From Candidatus Desulfovibrio intestinavium (GTDB taxonomy: Bacteria; Desulfobacterota; Desulfovibrionia; Desulfovibrionales; Desulfovibrionaceae), in assembly GCA_019118345.1 (NCBI GenBank), contig DWZD01000050.1:1-46625 (forward strand): 46,625 nucleotides of DNA, written 5' to 3'. A program made the translations under genes and the position numbers. Of this stretch, positions 7,195 through 16,053 are shown piece by piece (the first letter of the stretch is position 1; each line of letters opens with the position of its first letter). The notes under the pieces are model-generated. The model did no database searches. It saw only the letters and a program-made list of their open reading frames with translations, and was not told the origin of the DNA.

Positions 7195-10100
7195 ATGACC
7201 ATACCCTTCGCAGTTGCCGATTTTCCGGTGCTCATCCTGCCGGGATTGTTCTTTCTTCTTTTCGGAACCTGGCAGGCCGTGCGACAGCGCGAAAACCTCA
7301 AACGCCTTGTCTGCTGGGGCGCGCTCGTCGATGCGGGCGTGGTGTGCCTTGCCCTGGGCTGCGGCGGCATGACCGCGCGGCTGGTGGCGTTTCTCTATGT
7401 GCCGTTTCAAGCGGCGGCCCGCCTGCTGGCGCTGGCCGCACTGGCCGATCTGTCCCACGGCGCCGCGCCGGCCCTTTCGGCCCTGCGCGGGGCGGGGAAA
7501 ACGCGCCCGGCGGCCGGAACCCTGTTTGCCCTCGGCCTCATGGCCAGCGTGGGCGGTTCGCCCTTCTTCGTGCCCGAGGCGCGCCTGTTCCTGGCCAATG
7601 CACTTCTGCAGGCCGGGCTGCCCGGCTACACGGGCTTCGGCCTCTGCCTGCTGACCGCAGCCTGTACGCTGGTTTTGCTGGCCCTGCACCTCCACACCGT
7701 CCAGATCACCCTGCTGGAAGCGCCCTACGCCCATGCCGCGCCCCTTGCCCCCCGCAAGCCCGGCCTGCCCGCCCTCGCGCTGACCATCGTGATCGCCGTG
7801 CTGGGGCTGGCCCGCAACGAGCTGATCTCCTTCTTTGCCCGCTTCATGGAACTGGGCGAAATACGCCATACCCTGCCGCACATTTCCTTCTGGCTGTTCT
7901 ACGCCGGGGCCTTGCTCGGCGGCGCGGGCTGCCTGTGCCGCAACCGTTTTGCGCCCTGGGCCGTGGTGCTGACCTCGGCGCTGGCGCTGATCAGCGTCGT
8001 TCTTTTCCCGCCGCAGCTGGCCGCCTTCAAGGCCCTGCCGCTGATCTTCCTGACCCTCATCTGTCTGGTGGCCGTGGTGGTCAGCCTCTATTCGCTGGAC
8101 TACATGGCCCACGACGATCATCCGGCCCGCTACTGGTTCTTCCTGCCGCTGACCTTCGCCGCGCTGGCGGGCATCGTGACTTCGCCCAATGCCGACGCCT
8201 TCTACGGCTACTGGGAACTGATGACCTTCGCCTCCTATTTCCTCGTGGTGCACGAGGGACGGCGCGCGGCCTATGACGCCGGTTTCAAGTATTACCTCAT
8301 GTGCGCGGGCGGCGCGTTCCTGCTCCTGCCCGGTCTGACGCTCCTCTGCGGCGGCGCCATGTCGCTGCCCTACAGTCTTGTGGCCCATGTGCCGGATCAT
8401 GTATTCAAGATGGGCCTGGTCTGCTGCCTGATCGGCTTCGCCGTCAAGGCCGGTCTGGTGCCCCTGCACTCCTGGCTGCCGGATGCCCACCCCGCCGCAC
8501 CCTCGTCGGTGTCCGGCCCGCTGTCGGGCATCATCACCAAGATGGGGATCTACGGCCTGCTGCTGCTCGGCCTGCTGGCCTCAGCCAGGCCGCAGGAAGG
8601 GCTGTACGGCCTGAACTGGTACGGCACGGCCCTTGTCTTCATGGGGGCCTTCACCCTCGTTTACGGCGAAATCATGGCCCTGCGACAGCAGGATATCAAA
8701 CGCATGCTGGCCTTTTCCACCCTGGGCCAATTGGGCGAAATCGCCCTCGTGCTGGGCGTGGGCACCCTGCCCGCCCTGTATGCGGTGCTGGCCCATGTGA
8801 GCATGCATGCCGTCATGAAGGATCTGCTCTTCCTCGGGGCCGGGGCGCTCATCCTGCGCGCCGGTTCGCGGCAACTGGCCGATCTGCGCGGCCTCGGCCG
8901 CGCCATGCCGTGGACCGTGTCCTGCATGTGCGTGGGCCTCATCACCATCATGGGCCTGCCGCCCTTCGGGGGCTTCCTCAGCAAATACCTCATGATCAAG
9001 GCCATGACCCAGGCCGGCCATGTCTGGCTGGCCGCGCTCATCCTCGCCGGTTCGCTGGTGGGAGCGGTCTACTACATCCGCATTCTCAGAACGCTGGTTT
9101 TCGAGGAACGCCCGGCCCATCTGCCCGCCGTGACGGAAGCGCCCCTCTTCATGCGGCTGGCCCTGCTCATTCTGGCCGTGCTCTGCCTTGTGCCGGGGCT
9201 GGCCCCCTGGCTGGCGGACTGGCTGGCCGGTTCGCTGCTCTACGGCAAGTTCATCCCCCTGCCGCTGGGGGACACGGCCGAAGCCAGTATCGGCCCCATC
9301 CTCACAGGGCTTGTGCCCCTGATGATGCTCGACATTCCCGCCTTCCTCATGTCGGGGAACATCTGGCCCCTCTATGTGGCCGTGCCGGTCTTCGGCGCGC
9401 TGCTGCCCGCCCTGTTCCGGCGTGATGCCCGCAAGGCCGGGCTGGCCGCGCTGGCGGTACTCCTGCTGACCGTCGTCCTCGTACTGGCTCAGGGGCGGCA
9501 GCTGGATGCGCTGTCCTTCGGCTTTGCCCTGCTGGTGCCGTGCATGGGCGCGCTCAACGTCATCTACGCCCTGGGCTACATGAGCCACAGCCACAGCCAG
9601 TGGCGCTTCTACTGCGCCTTCACGGCCATGTGCGGCGGGCTGGTGGGCATGGCCGCCGCGCCGACCCTGTTCAGCTTCTTCCTGTTCTGGGAAATCATGA
9701 GCGCCTGGACGCTCTATCTGGCCCTGGCCCACGAGGGGGATGCCCTCTCCCTGCGCGAAGCCTTCAAGTACTTCTGCTTCAATGTCTGCGGCGCGGGCTT
9801 CATCTTTGTGGGCGTCTGCTGCCTGAGCGGCAACCTGCCCATGAGCGTCAGCCCGGAAACGCTGGGCGAACTGACCCGACAGCTGGAACGTCTGGGCCGG
9901 AAAAGCGAACTGCCCTTTGCCCTGGGCTTCTGCCTGCTGGGCGTGGGCTTCCTCATGAAGGCCGCGCAGCTGCCCTTCCGCATCGACTGGCAGATGCATC
10001 CCGCCGTGGCCCCCACGCCGGTCTCGGGCTTCATCTCCTCCGTGCTGCTGAAAAGCTCCATCTTCGGGCTGGTCAAGCTCTTCCTGCTGCTGGGCGGCGC

Positions 10101-11073
10101 CGCGCTGACGGTGAACAATCTGGTATCCCCGGAAACGCTTGCCTGGGCGCGCCTCGTCGCCATGTGGATCGGCGGCGTCACCATTGTCTACGCCGCCCTG
10201 CAGGCCCTGCGGGCCAATCAGGTCAAGCTGGTCTTCATTTACTCCACGGTCAGCCAGATCGGCTATATGGTGCTGGCCGTGGCGGCGGGCGGCGCGCTGG
10301 GCTATGCGGGCGGCCTTTTGCATGTGATCAACCATGTGTTCTTCAAGGATCTGCTCTTCCTCGTCTGCGGGGCGGTGATGTTCGCCACGCATTGCGAAAC
10401 GCTGGAGGATCTGGGCGGGCTGGGCCGCAAAATGCCCTTCACCCTTGCCATGTTCGCCATTGCGGGCCTCTCGGTGGTGGGCGTGCCCCCGACCAGCGGC
10501 TTCAGCTCCAAGTGGCTGATTTACCACGCCCTCATGGCGGCGGATCAGCCCCTGCTGGCCCTGCTCTCGCTGGTGGGCAGCGTCATCACCCTGGCCTATG
10601 TGGCCAAGTTCCTGCATGCCGCCTTCCTCGGCCAGCCCTCGCCGCATCTGGATCACGTCAGCGAGGCGCCGTCCGTCATGCGCGCGCCCATGCTCGTGCT
10701 GGCCCTCGGCTGCCTCGTGACCGGCATCTTCCCCGGTCTGGCCCTCTGGCCCATCAATCAGGTGTTGCAGGAATACGGCCTTGAAACGCTGCGCATTTCG
10801 CCGGCGGGCATCAGCGAAGGGCCGGGCGCATGGAACGCCACGGGCATGGCCGTGATGCTGGCCTTGGCCGTGGGCGGGGGCCTGCTCTTCGTCAAGCGCT
10901 TCGTGCGTCTGCGTGAAGTGGACATCCATACCTGCGGCCTGCCGCCGGAAACGGCCACCAGCCGCATGAAGCCCGCCAGCATCTACGGCGGTTTCGTCCG
11001 CCTGCTGGGACATCTCCCCGGCGCGCCCGATCCCGCGCAAGGCGAACGCGCCTGCAAGGAGCCTGAAGCATGA
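7195..11073 (+). CDS. cooM: CooM: two-module proton-translocating antiporter subunit of CO/energy-converting hydrogenase
   Basis: A 1292-aa integral membrane protein of the NuoL/M/N and Mrp antiporter family, probably the ion-pumping arm of the hydrogenase. Residues ~1-220 are extra hydrophobic helices. They are followed by two tandem antiporter modules. Module 1 has the key glutamate in YWELMTF (E341) and lysine in GFAVKAG (K418), followed by PLHSWLPDAHPAAP. Module 2 repeats this with LFWEIMS (E833) and GFLMKAA (K922), followed by the matching P-F-R-I-D-W segment. CooM of Rhodospirillum rubrum and Desulfovibrio is similarly long. The ATG at 7195 fits the first membrane helix; a GTG at 7123 is open but unsupported, and no strong Shine-Dalgarno is seen for either. 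The stop overlaps the cooK start (ATGA). Confidence 0.9.
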   Translation: MTIPFAVADFPVLILPGLFFLLFGTWQAVRQRENLKRLVCWGALVDAGVVCLALGCGGMTARLVAFLYVPFQAAARLLALAALADLSHGAAPALSALRGAGKTRPAAGTLFALGLMASVGGSPFFVPEARLFLANALLQAGLPGYTGFGLCLLTAACTLVLLALHLHTVQITLLEAPYAHAAPLAPRKPGLPALALTIVIAVLGLARNELISFFARFMELGEIRHTLPHISFWLFYAGALLGGAGCLCRNRFAPWAVVLTSALALISVVLFPPQLAAFKALPLIFLTLICLVAVVVSLYSLDYMAHDDHPARYWFFLPLTFAALAGIVTSPNADAFYGYWELMTFASYFLVVHEGRRAAYDAGFKYYLMCAGGAFLLLPGLTLLCGGAMSLPYSLVAHVPDHVFKMGLVCCLIGFAVKAGLVPLHSWLPDAHPAAPSSVSGPLSGIITKMGIYGLLLLGLLASARPQEGLYGLNWYGTALVFMGAFTLVYGEIMALRQQDIKRMLAFSTLGQLGEIALVLGVGTLPALYAVLAHVSMHAVMKDLLFLGAGALILRAGSRQLADLRGLGRAMPWTVSCMCVGLITIMGLPPFGGFLSKYLMIKAMTQAGHVWLAALILAGSLVGAVYYIRILRTLVFEERPAHLPAVTEAPLFMRLALLILAVLCLVPGLAPWLADWLAGSLLYGKFIPLPLGDTAEASIGPILTGLVPLMMLDIPAFLMSGNIWPLYVAVPVFGALLPALFRRDARKAGLAALAVLLLTVVLVLAQGRQLDALSFGFALLVPCMGALNVIYALGYMSHSHSQWRFYCAFTAMCGGLVGMAAAPTLFSFFLFWEIMSAWTLYLALAHEGDALSLREAFKYFCFNVCGAGFIFVGVCCLSGNLPMSVSPETLGELTRQLERLGRKSELPFALGFCLLGVGFLMKAAQLPFRIDWQMHPAVAPTPVSGFISSVLLKSSIFGLVKLFLLLGGAALTVNNLVSPETLAWARLVAMWIGGVTIVYAALQALRANQVKLVFIYSTVSQIGYMVLAVAAGGALGYAGGLLHVINHVFFKDLLFLVCGAVMFATHCETLEDLGGLGRKMPFTLAMFAIAGLSVVGVPPTSGFSSKWLIYHALMAADQPLLALLSLVGSVITLAYVAKFLHAAFLGQPSPHLDHVSEAPSVMRAPMLVLALGCLVTGIFPGLALWPINQVLQEYGLETLRISPAGISEGPGAWNATGMAVMLALAVGGGLLFVKRFVRLREVDIHTCGLPPETATSRMKPASIYGGFVRLLGHLPGAPDPAQGERACKEPEA

Positions 11074-12032
11074 GCGAAACCCTGTACGCCATTCTGCACA
11101 TGACCCTCTTTCCCGGCGGTCTCTTCGCGCTGACCCTGGGCCTCTTTTTCAAGGCCCTCGACCGCCGCGTGGAAGCCCGTCTGCAGCGCCGCGTGGGCCC
11201 GCCGCTGACGCAGCCCTGGCTGGACATCGCCAAACTCTGCACCAAGGAGACCCTCATCCCCCGCACGGCCTGCAAGAGCGTCTTTCTGGCCGCGCCGGTG
11301 GTGGGCTTTGCGGGCATGGCCGTTTGCGCGGCCTTCATTCCCGTGCCCGGGGTTTTCGGCGGTCTCTACAACATGGGCGATTTGCTGGTGCTCTTCTACC
11401 TGCTGCCCATTCCGGCCATTGCCATCATGCTGGGCGGTTCGGCCTCCAGCTCGCCCTTCGGGGCCGTGGGCTTCTCGCGCGAAATGCTGCTCATGCTGGC
11501 CTATGAAGTGCCCCTGCTCATGATTCTGCTGGCCGTGGCCATGCTGGTCGGTTCCCAGAGCGGCGGCACGGCGGAATTCTCCCTGCTGAAAATCATCGAC
11601 TGGCAGCTGAAGGAAGGCTCGCTGGGCTTCCATCCGGCCATGATCCCGGCGCTGGCCGCCTATCTGATGTTTTTGCCCGGCACCATGGGCGTCGTGCCCT
11701 TTGACATTCCCGAGGCCGAAACGGAAATTATCGAAGGGCCGCTGCTGGAATACGGCGGGCCGCTGCTGGCGCTCTACCAGATGGGCGGCGCGCTCAAGAC
11801 CTTTGTGGTGCTGGGACTTGGGGTGACGCTCTTCTTCCCGGGCCTCATCTCCGATCATTGGGCCATCAACCTGCTCTGGTTCATCGCCAAGTGCCTGGGC
11901 CTCATGCTGGTGTCGCTGACGCTGGTCAAGTCGGCCACCGGGCGCTTTCGCATCGATCAGGCCTTTCGTTTCTATGTGACCGTGCCCACGGCCCTGGCTC
12001 TCTGCAGCCTGGTGCTGGTCTGGGCCTTGTAA
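11070..12032 (+). CDS. cooK: CooK: NuoH-like membrane anchor subunit of the hydrogenase
   Basis: A 320-aa protein with about eight membrane helices, homologous to NuoH/HycD/EchB. It links the peripheral hydrogenase module to the antiporter subunit. Recognisable segments are RRVGPPLTQPWLDIAKL near the N-terminus (matching the RxGP and DxxK region of NuoH) and the acidic loop PFDIPEAETEIIEGP, which contacts the NuoB-like subunit in complex I. Overlaps cooM by ATGA and is followed 10 bp later by cooL. The reading frame has no in-frame TGA, so there is no sign of selenocysteine. Confidence 0.92.
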   Translation: MSETLYAILHMTLFPGGLFALTLGLFFKALDRRVEARLQRRVGPPLTQPWLDIAKLCTKETLIPRTACKSVFLAAPVVGFAGMAVCAAFIPVPGVFGGLYNMGDLLVLFYLLPIPAIAIMLGGSASSSPFGAVGFSREMLLMLAYEVPLLMILLAVAMLVGSQSGGTAEFSLLKIIDWQLKEGSLGFHPAMIPALAAYLMFLPGTMGVVPFDIPEAETEIIEGPLLEYGGPLLALYQMGGALKTFVVLGLGVTLFFPGLISDHWAINLLWFIAKCLGLMLVSLTLVKSATGRFRIDQAFRFYVTVPTALALCSLVLVWAL

Positions 12033-12042
12033 GGAGGCGGCC

Positions 12043-12492
12043 ATGAGCCTTGATACCCTGCTCAAGAAACTGTCGGTGCGTTCGCCCTGGCTGTTTCGCA
12101 TCAATGCCGGCTCCTGCAACGGCTGCGACGTGGAGCTGGCCACCACGGCCTGCATCCCCCGTTATGACGTGGAGCGTTTCGGCTGCCGCTATTGCGGCAG
12201 TCCGCGCCATGCGGATATTGTGCTCATCACCGGGCCGCTGACCACCCGCGTGCGGGATCGCGTGCTCACGGTCTGGCACGAGATTCCCGAACCCAAGGTG
12301 ACGGTGGCCGTGGGCATCTGTCCCATTTCGGGCGGCGTGTTCCGTGAGGGCTATTCCATCGAAGGCCCCATTTCCCGGCACATACCGGTGGATGTGAACG
12401 TGCCCGGCTGCCCGCCGCGCCCGCAGGCCATTCTGGAAGGCGTGGTGCTGGCCAAGCAGATCTGGCTGCGCAAACTGGGTCTTGAGGACTGA
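12043..12492 (+). CDS. cooL: CooL: NuoB-like small subunit of the [NiFe]-hydrogenase
   Basis: A 149-aa iron-sulfur subunit that carries the proximal [4Fe-4S] cluster next to the NiFe site. The four expected ligands are present: C25 and C28 in SCNGCDVEL, C93 in GICPISGG, and C123 in PGCPPRP. Strong AAGGAGG ribosome binding site before the ATG. It is followed by a small cysteine-rich gene starting 2 bases after its stop. Confidence 0.93.
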   Translation: MSLDTLLKKLSVRSPWLFRINAGSCNGCDVELATTACIPRYDVERFGCRYCGSPRHADIVLITGPLTTRVRDRVLTVWHEIPEPKVTVAVGICPISGGVFREGYSIEGPISRHIPVDVNVPGCPPRPQAILEGVVLAKQIWLRKLGLED

Positions 12493-12493
12493 C

Positions 12494-12718
12494 ATGAACA
12501 GAGCGCAACGGACAGAACAGCAGCCCCCGGCGGCGGACGCCATGCCCCGTCGCCCGTGGCGGCGCGTGGAGGATCTCCTCCGGCGGCTGCGCGATCAGCT
12601 GACCTCCCGCAATGCCCGCATGCCGGGCGAGAGCGCCTGCCGCCTCTGCGGGGTCTGTCACCATCTGTGCGGCATGATTGCCGCCCCCCGCCGCGCGATC
12701 GGCTCTCCCAAGGAGTAA
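12494..12718 (+). CDS. Small four-cysteine protein inside the coo operon, unknown
   Basis: A 74-aa product, MNRAQRTEQ..., with no family that I recognise. The first 45 residues are strongly basic and helical in character (RRPWRRVEDLLRRLRDQL). Then C49-x2-C52-x2-C55-x3-C59 forms a ferredoxin-type [4Fe-4S] motif, but without the proline usually following the fourth cysteine and with only one motif. GAGGA lies about 6 bases before the ATG and the start is 2 bases after the cooL stop; the gene ends just before the cooX start. The tight packing supports real translation. It could be an accessory electron-transfer or assembly factor, or a zinc-binding protein; this is inference. Confidence 0.65.
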   Translation: MNRAQRTEQQPPAADAMPRRPWRRVEDLLRRLRDQLTSRNARMPGESACRLCGVCHHLCGMIAAPRRAIGSPKE

Positions 12719-12720
12719 GT

Positions 12721-13305
12721 ATGGCAGGCTTTCTGAAAATCCTTTTCCGCAATCTCCTGCAGGGGCCGAGCACCGATCCCTATCCGCTGGGCGAGACCTT
12801 TTCGCCGGAGCGCATCCGGGGCACGGTGCGCATCGACCCGGAACTCTGCATGGGCTGCGGCATGTGCCGTTATTCCTGCACGGCCGGGGCCATTCATATC
12901 AAGCACCGGGCCGACGGGACGGGCTATACCATTTCCGTGTGGCAGGATTCCTGCTGTCTCTGCGCCTCCTGCCGCCACTACTGCCCCACCGGGGCGGTGA
13001 GCATCGACAACGACTGGCATCATGCCCATGAGGACGCGGACAAATTCGGCATGCTGGAGCAGCAGACCATCACCTATGAACCCTGCTCCCACTGCGGCAC
13101 GCCCATCCGGCCCATCCCGCTGCCCATTGCCCGTCGGCTCTATGCCCGCAATCCCGAACTCGATCCCGACATTATCCGGCATCTCTGCCCCAAGTGCCGC
13201 CAGATCGAGGACGCCAAGCGCAATGCCTGCCACCTGCCGCAGCACGGCGAGACGCAGGCCCATGACGACAGCGTGGCCGCCTCGGCCGCGCCCGTGAAGA
13301 AGTAA
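12721..13305 (+). CDS. cooX: CooX: two-[4Fe-4S] ferredoxin-like hydrogenase subunit
   Basis: A 194-aa NuoI/HycF-type protein that passes electrons from CooF to the small subunit. Cluster motifs are C43-x2-C46-x2-C49-x3-C53 and C78-x2-C81-x2-C84-x3-C88. The C-terminal part has a second cysteine-rich module, CSHC then CPKC about 40 residues later, like that in HycF, which may bind zinc. AAGGAG is 6-7 bases before the ATG. Confidence 0.9.
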   Translation: MAGFLKILFRNLLQGPSTDPYPLGETFSPERIRGTVRIDPELCMGCGMCRYSCTAGAIHIKHRADGTGYTISVWQDSCCLCASCRHYCPTGAVSIDNDWHHAHEDADKFGMLEQQTITYEPCSHCGTPIRPIPLPIARRLYARNPELDPDIIRHLCPKCRQIEDAKRNACHLPQHGETQAHDDSVAASAAPVKK

Positions 13306-13333
13306 CCCGGCCCGGAAGGGCCAAAGGATAGCC

Positions 13334-13873
13334 ATGCAGGACATCATCAAGGGCCGCCCCGCCCTCATCGACGCGCTGACCGCCCTCTGCGGGGCCGCCT
13401 CGGCGGTGCATCACAGCGCCGACGCCTACGGCAATGCCTACCACTGGTTCCGGCTGCCGCAGCCCCGCCGCCTGACCCAGGCCGCCGAAGCCCTGAAGGA
13501 CGCCGGGGCGCGCCTGTGCATGATCTCGGCCTACAACCGCCACCAGCTCAGCGAGCAGCAGCAGGAAATCTGCTATCATTTCGAGCTGGAGGGCGTGATC
13601 TACAACGTGACCGTCAATCTGGGCAGCGAATGGGGCAGCGTGCCGTCCATCACGCCGCTCTTTGCCAATGCCGACTGGCACGAACGGGAAATGATGGAAC
13701 TCTACGCCGTGCGCGTGGAGGGGCATCCCAATCCCCGCCGCCTCTTTCTGGACGAGGAGCTGGATGCGGGCGTGCTCAACGAGGCCGTGCCCCTCTCGGT
13801 GATGATGAACGGGGCCTGCACCACCGACCTTTGGGAGCGCATTCTCAGGGACAGGGGAGGCATGACCGCATGA
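13334..13873 (+). CDS. cooU: CooU: NuoC-like hydrogenase subunit
   Basis: A 179-aa protein matching the 30-kDa NuoC/HycE N-terminal domain: a YHFELEGVIYNVTVNL strand pair, then SVPSITPLFANADWHEREMMELYAVRVEGHPNPRRLFLDE, which includes the family signature ADWxERExxDxxG in altered form. It stabilises the large subunit. Its TGA overlaps the cooH start (ATGA). Confidence 0.88.
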   Translation: MQDIIKGRPALIDALTALCGAASAVHHSADAYGNAYHWFRLPQPRRLTQAAEALKDAGARLCMISAYNRHQLSEQQQEICYHFELEGVIYNVTVNLGSEWGSVPSITPLFANADWHEREMMELYAVRVEGHPNPRRLFLDEELDAGVLNEAVPLSVMMNGACTTDLWERILRDRGGMTA

Positions 13874-14958
13874 GTACGCCTACCACCTTCAGCATGCCGC
13901 TGGGCCCGGTGCATGTGGCCCTCGAAGAACCCGTCTATTTTCACCTGACCGTGGACGGCGAGACCATCCGCAAGGTGGAGCTGACCTCCGGCCATGTGCA
14001 TCGCGGCATGGAGGCGCTGGCCAGCCAGCGCAACCTCATCCAGAACACCACGCTCACCGAGCGCGTCTGCTCGCTCTGCTCCAACAGCCATTCCTTCACC
14101 TACTGCATGGCCGTGGAAAACGTGCTGGGCATCGTCATCCCGCCGCGCGCCCGTTATCTGCGCGTCATGGCCGAGGAAATCAAGCGCGTGGCCTCTCATC
14201 TCTTCAATACGGCCATTCAGGCGCACATCATCGGCTACAAATCCCTGTTCATGCACGTCATGGAAGTGCGGGAAATGATGCAGGACGTGAAGGAAACCGT
14301 CTACGGCAACCGCATGAATCTGGCTTCCAACTGCATCGGCGGCGTCAAATGCGACGTGGAGGCCCGGCATTTCGACTACATCCAGTCCATGCTGGACAAG
14401 GTGGCCCCGGCGGTGGATGAGATCCGCGACATCTACGACCATGATCCCATGATTCTGGGCCGCACGCGCGGTCTCGGCCTCCTGCCGCAGGCGGACGCCG
14501 TGCGGCTGGGCGTGGTCGGCCCGGTGGCGCGCGGTTCGGGCATCACGCACGACGCCCGCAAGGACTCGCCCTATGCCGCCTATCCCGAACTGGATTTCCG
14601 GGTCATCAGCCGCGACGGCTGCTGCGTCAATACCCGCGCCCTCGTGCGGCTGGACGAAATCTTCGAGTCCATCGGCCTGATCCGCCAATGCTGCGAAAAC
14701 TCCCCCGACGGCCCGGTGACCGCGCCCATGAACCGCATCCATCCGGCCGAGGCCTGCGCCCGCAGCGAGGCCCCGCGCGGGGAGGTCTTCTACTACATTC
14801 GCACCAACGACACGGACATGCCGGCCCGCCTCAAATGGCGCGTGCCGTCCTATATGAACTGGGAGGCCCTCGGCGTCATGATGCGCGACTGCACCGTGGC
14901 CGATGTGGCCCTGATCACCAACAGCATCGACCCCTGCGTTTCCTGCACGGAACGCTAG
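13870..14958 (+). CDS. cooH: CooH: large catalytic subunit of group 4 [NiFe]-hydrogenase
   Basis: A 362-aa protein that holds the NiFe active site and reduces protons to H2. The metal ligands are present: L1 motif R-V-C67-S-L-C70-x3-H74, and the C-terminal L2 motif DPC356VSC359TER. The chain ends directly after TER, so there is no C-terminal extension for an endopeptidase to remove. This is known for CooH-type subunits and differs from HycE. The start is fixed by the ATGA overlap with cooU; an open frame continues upstream but only as a shadow of cooU. Confidence 0.94.
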   Translation: MSTPTTFSMPLGPVHVALEEPVYFHLTVDGETIRKVELTSGHVHRGMEALASQRNLIQNTTLTERVCSLCSNSHSFTYCMAVENVLGIVIPPRARYLRVMAEEIKRVASHLFNTAIQAHIIGYKSLFMHVMEVREMMQDVKETVYGNRMNLASNCIGGVKCDVEARHFDYIQSMLDKVAPAVDEIRDIYDHDPMILGRTRGLGLLPQADAVRLGVVGPVARGSGITHDARKDSPYAAYPELDFRVISRDGCCVNTRALVRLDEIFESIGLIRQCCENSPDGPVTAPMNRIHPAEACARSEAPRGEVFYYIRTNDTDMPARLKWRVPSYMNWEALGVMMRDCTVADVALITNSIDPCVSCTER

Positions 14959-14979
14959 GGACGGACGGAACCCGCGCCC

Positions 14980-15357
14980 ATGCACGAGGCCGCGCTGGTT
15001 CAGGGCCTGTTGCGCACGGCCCTGCGGGCCGTGGAGGAACACAATGCCCGGCCCGGCGCCCGGCGCGCCGGACGCCTGACCCGGCTGTGCTGCCGGCTGG
15101 GTCTGCTCTCCTGTGTGGAGCCGCAAAGCCTGCGGGCCTGCTTCGAGCTTTTCGCCGAGGGCACGCCCGCCGCGGGCGCGGAACTCGTGCTGGAGACCGC
15201 CCCGCTGGCCTGCCGCTGCGAGGACTGCGGCGCGACGTTCGCCCTTGAACGGCGGCATTTCCTCTGCCCGGCCTGCGGCGGCGAGCGCCTGCAGTTCCAC
15301 GGCGGGCACGGGCTGACCCTCATGGGCATTGATGTGGAAGCGGAGAATACGCCATGA
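14980..15357 (+). CDS. hypA: HypA: nickel insertion metallochaperone
   Basis: A 125-aa protein that delivers nickel to the hydrogenase large subunit. It begins with MHE, whose amino group and His2 bind nickel. The zinc site is the cysteine pairs CEDC and CPAC separated by the loop GATFALERRHFL, then the GHGLTLMGIDVE ending typical of HypA. Being inside the operon suggests it serves CooH specifically. The stop overlaps the cooF start. Confidence 0.9.
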   Translation: MHEAALVQGLLRTALRAVEEHNARPGARRAGRLTRLCCRLGLLSCVEPQSLRACFELFAEGTPAAGAELVLETAPLACRCEDCGATFALERRHFLCPACGGERLQFHGGHGLTLMGIDVEAENTP

Positions 15358-15971
15358 TCGAACATATTCAGGTTGTCCCGGACAAGTGCCGCGCCTGCCG
15401 CCGCTGCGAAGTGGCCTGCATCGCGGCCCATCACGGCATGAGCTTCAAGGAGGCCATGAAGCACCGCGACGTGCTCGTGTCCCGCGTACAGGTGGTCAAG
15501 GCCGAAGGCTTCCGCACCACCGTGCGCTGCCATCAGTGCGATCCCGCGCCCTGCTGCGCCATCTGCCCTACCGGCGCATTGCAGCAGGACAAGGATGGCC
15601 GCATCAACATGCGCGTGCAGCTCTGCGTGGCCTGCAAGCTCTGCATTGCGGTCTGTCCCTACGGCACCATTTCGCTGGATACCATCGGCATGCCGGACAT
15701 GAACGCCGACGGCGCGGAAACCATGGCCCAGCGTTCGCGGCGCGAGGTGGCCGTGCGCTGCGACATGTGCAAGGCCTGGCGCGAGGAGAACGGCAAGCGC
15801 ATCACCGCCTGCATGGAGGCCTGCCCGGTGCGCGCCCTGTCCATGGTGCTGCCCGACGGCACGGTCATCGAAGCGCCCCTGCCGGAAAAGAAGCCCGCCG
15901 CCGTGGAAAAGCCCGCCAATCCCCTGGAACCGGCGGCCCCGCTGGCGCAGGACGCCGCACCTGCGGAATAG
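15354..15971 (+). CDS. cooF: CooF/HycB-like iron-sulfur electron-transfer protein
   Basis: A 205-aa protein with four [4Fe-4S] motifs: CRACRRCEVAC, CHQCDPAPCCAICP, CVACKLCIAVCP and the last formed by CDMC plus CMEACP. In coo systems CooF brings electrons from CO dehydrogenase CooS to the hydrogenase. The final ~40 residues are Pro/Ala-rich and probably disordered. It is the last operon gene, followed by a stem-loop at 16001-16030. With cooS absent here, the donor is either a CooS encoded elsewhere or another ferredoxin. Confidence 0.88.
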   Translation: MIEHIQVVPDKCRACRRCEVACIAAHHGMSFKEAMKHRDVLVSRVQVVKAEGFRTTVRCHQCDPAPCCAICPTGALQQDKDGRINMRVQLCVACKLCIAVCPYGTISLDTIGMPDMNADGAETMAQRSRREVAVRCDMCKAWREENGKRITACMEACPVRALSMVLPDGTVIEAPLPEKKPAAVEKPANPLEPAAPLAQDAAPAE

Positions 15972-16000
15972 CCCCCCGGCAACGCACTTCCGTCATGACG

Positions 16001-16030
16001 ACAGCCCCCGGCGCAAAGGCCGGGGGCTGT
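16001..16030. terminator. Stem-loop terminator between cooF and ogt
   Basis: A 12-bp perfect stem, 16001-16012 with 16019-16030, has a 6-base loop and lies between the converging cooF and ogt. The T-tract is weak (tgttgcat), so it may serve both strands with moderate efficiency. Confidence 0.7.
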
Positions 16031-16053
16031 TGCATGAGCGGGCGGCGGGCGCA

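Noticed and set aside
8581..11040. 819-codon minus-strand frame
   Set aside because: It lies fully opposite cooM and has Gln/His/Gly-rich composition with no family features.
11070..12032. Selenocysteine-containing CooK, as reported for a Desulfovibrio homologue
   Set aside because: The frame has no internal TGA, so no Sec codon or SECIS is needed here.
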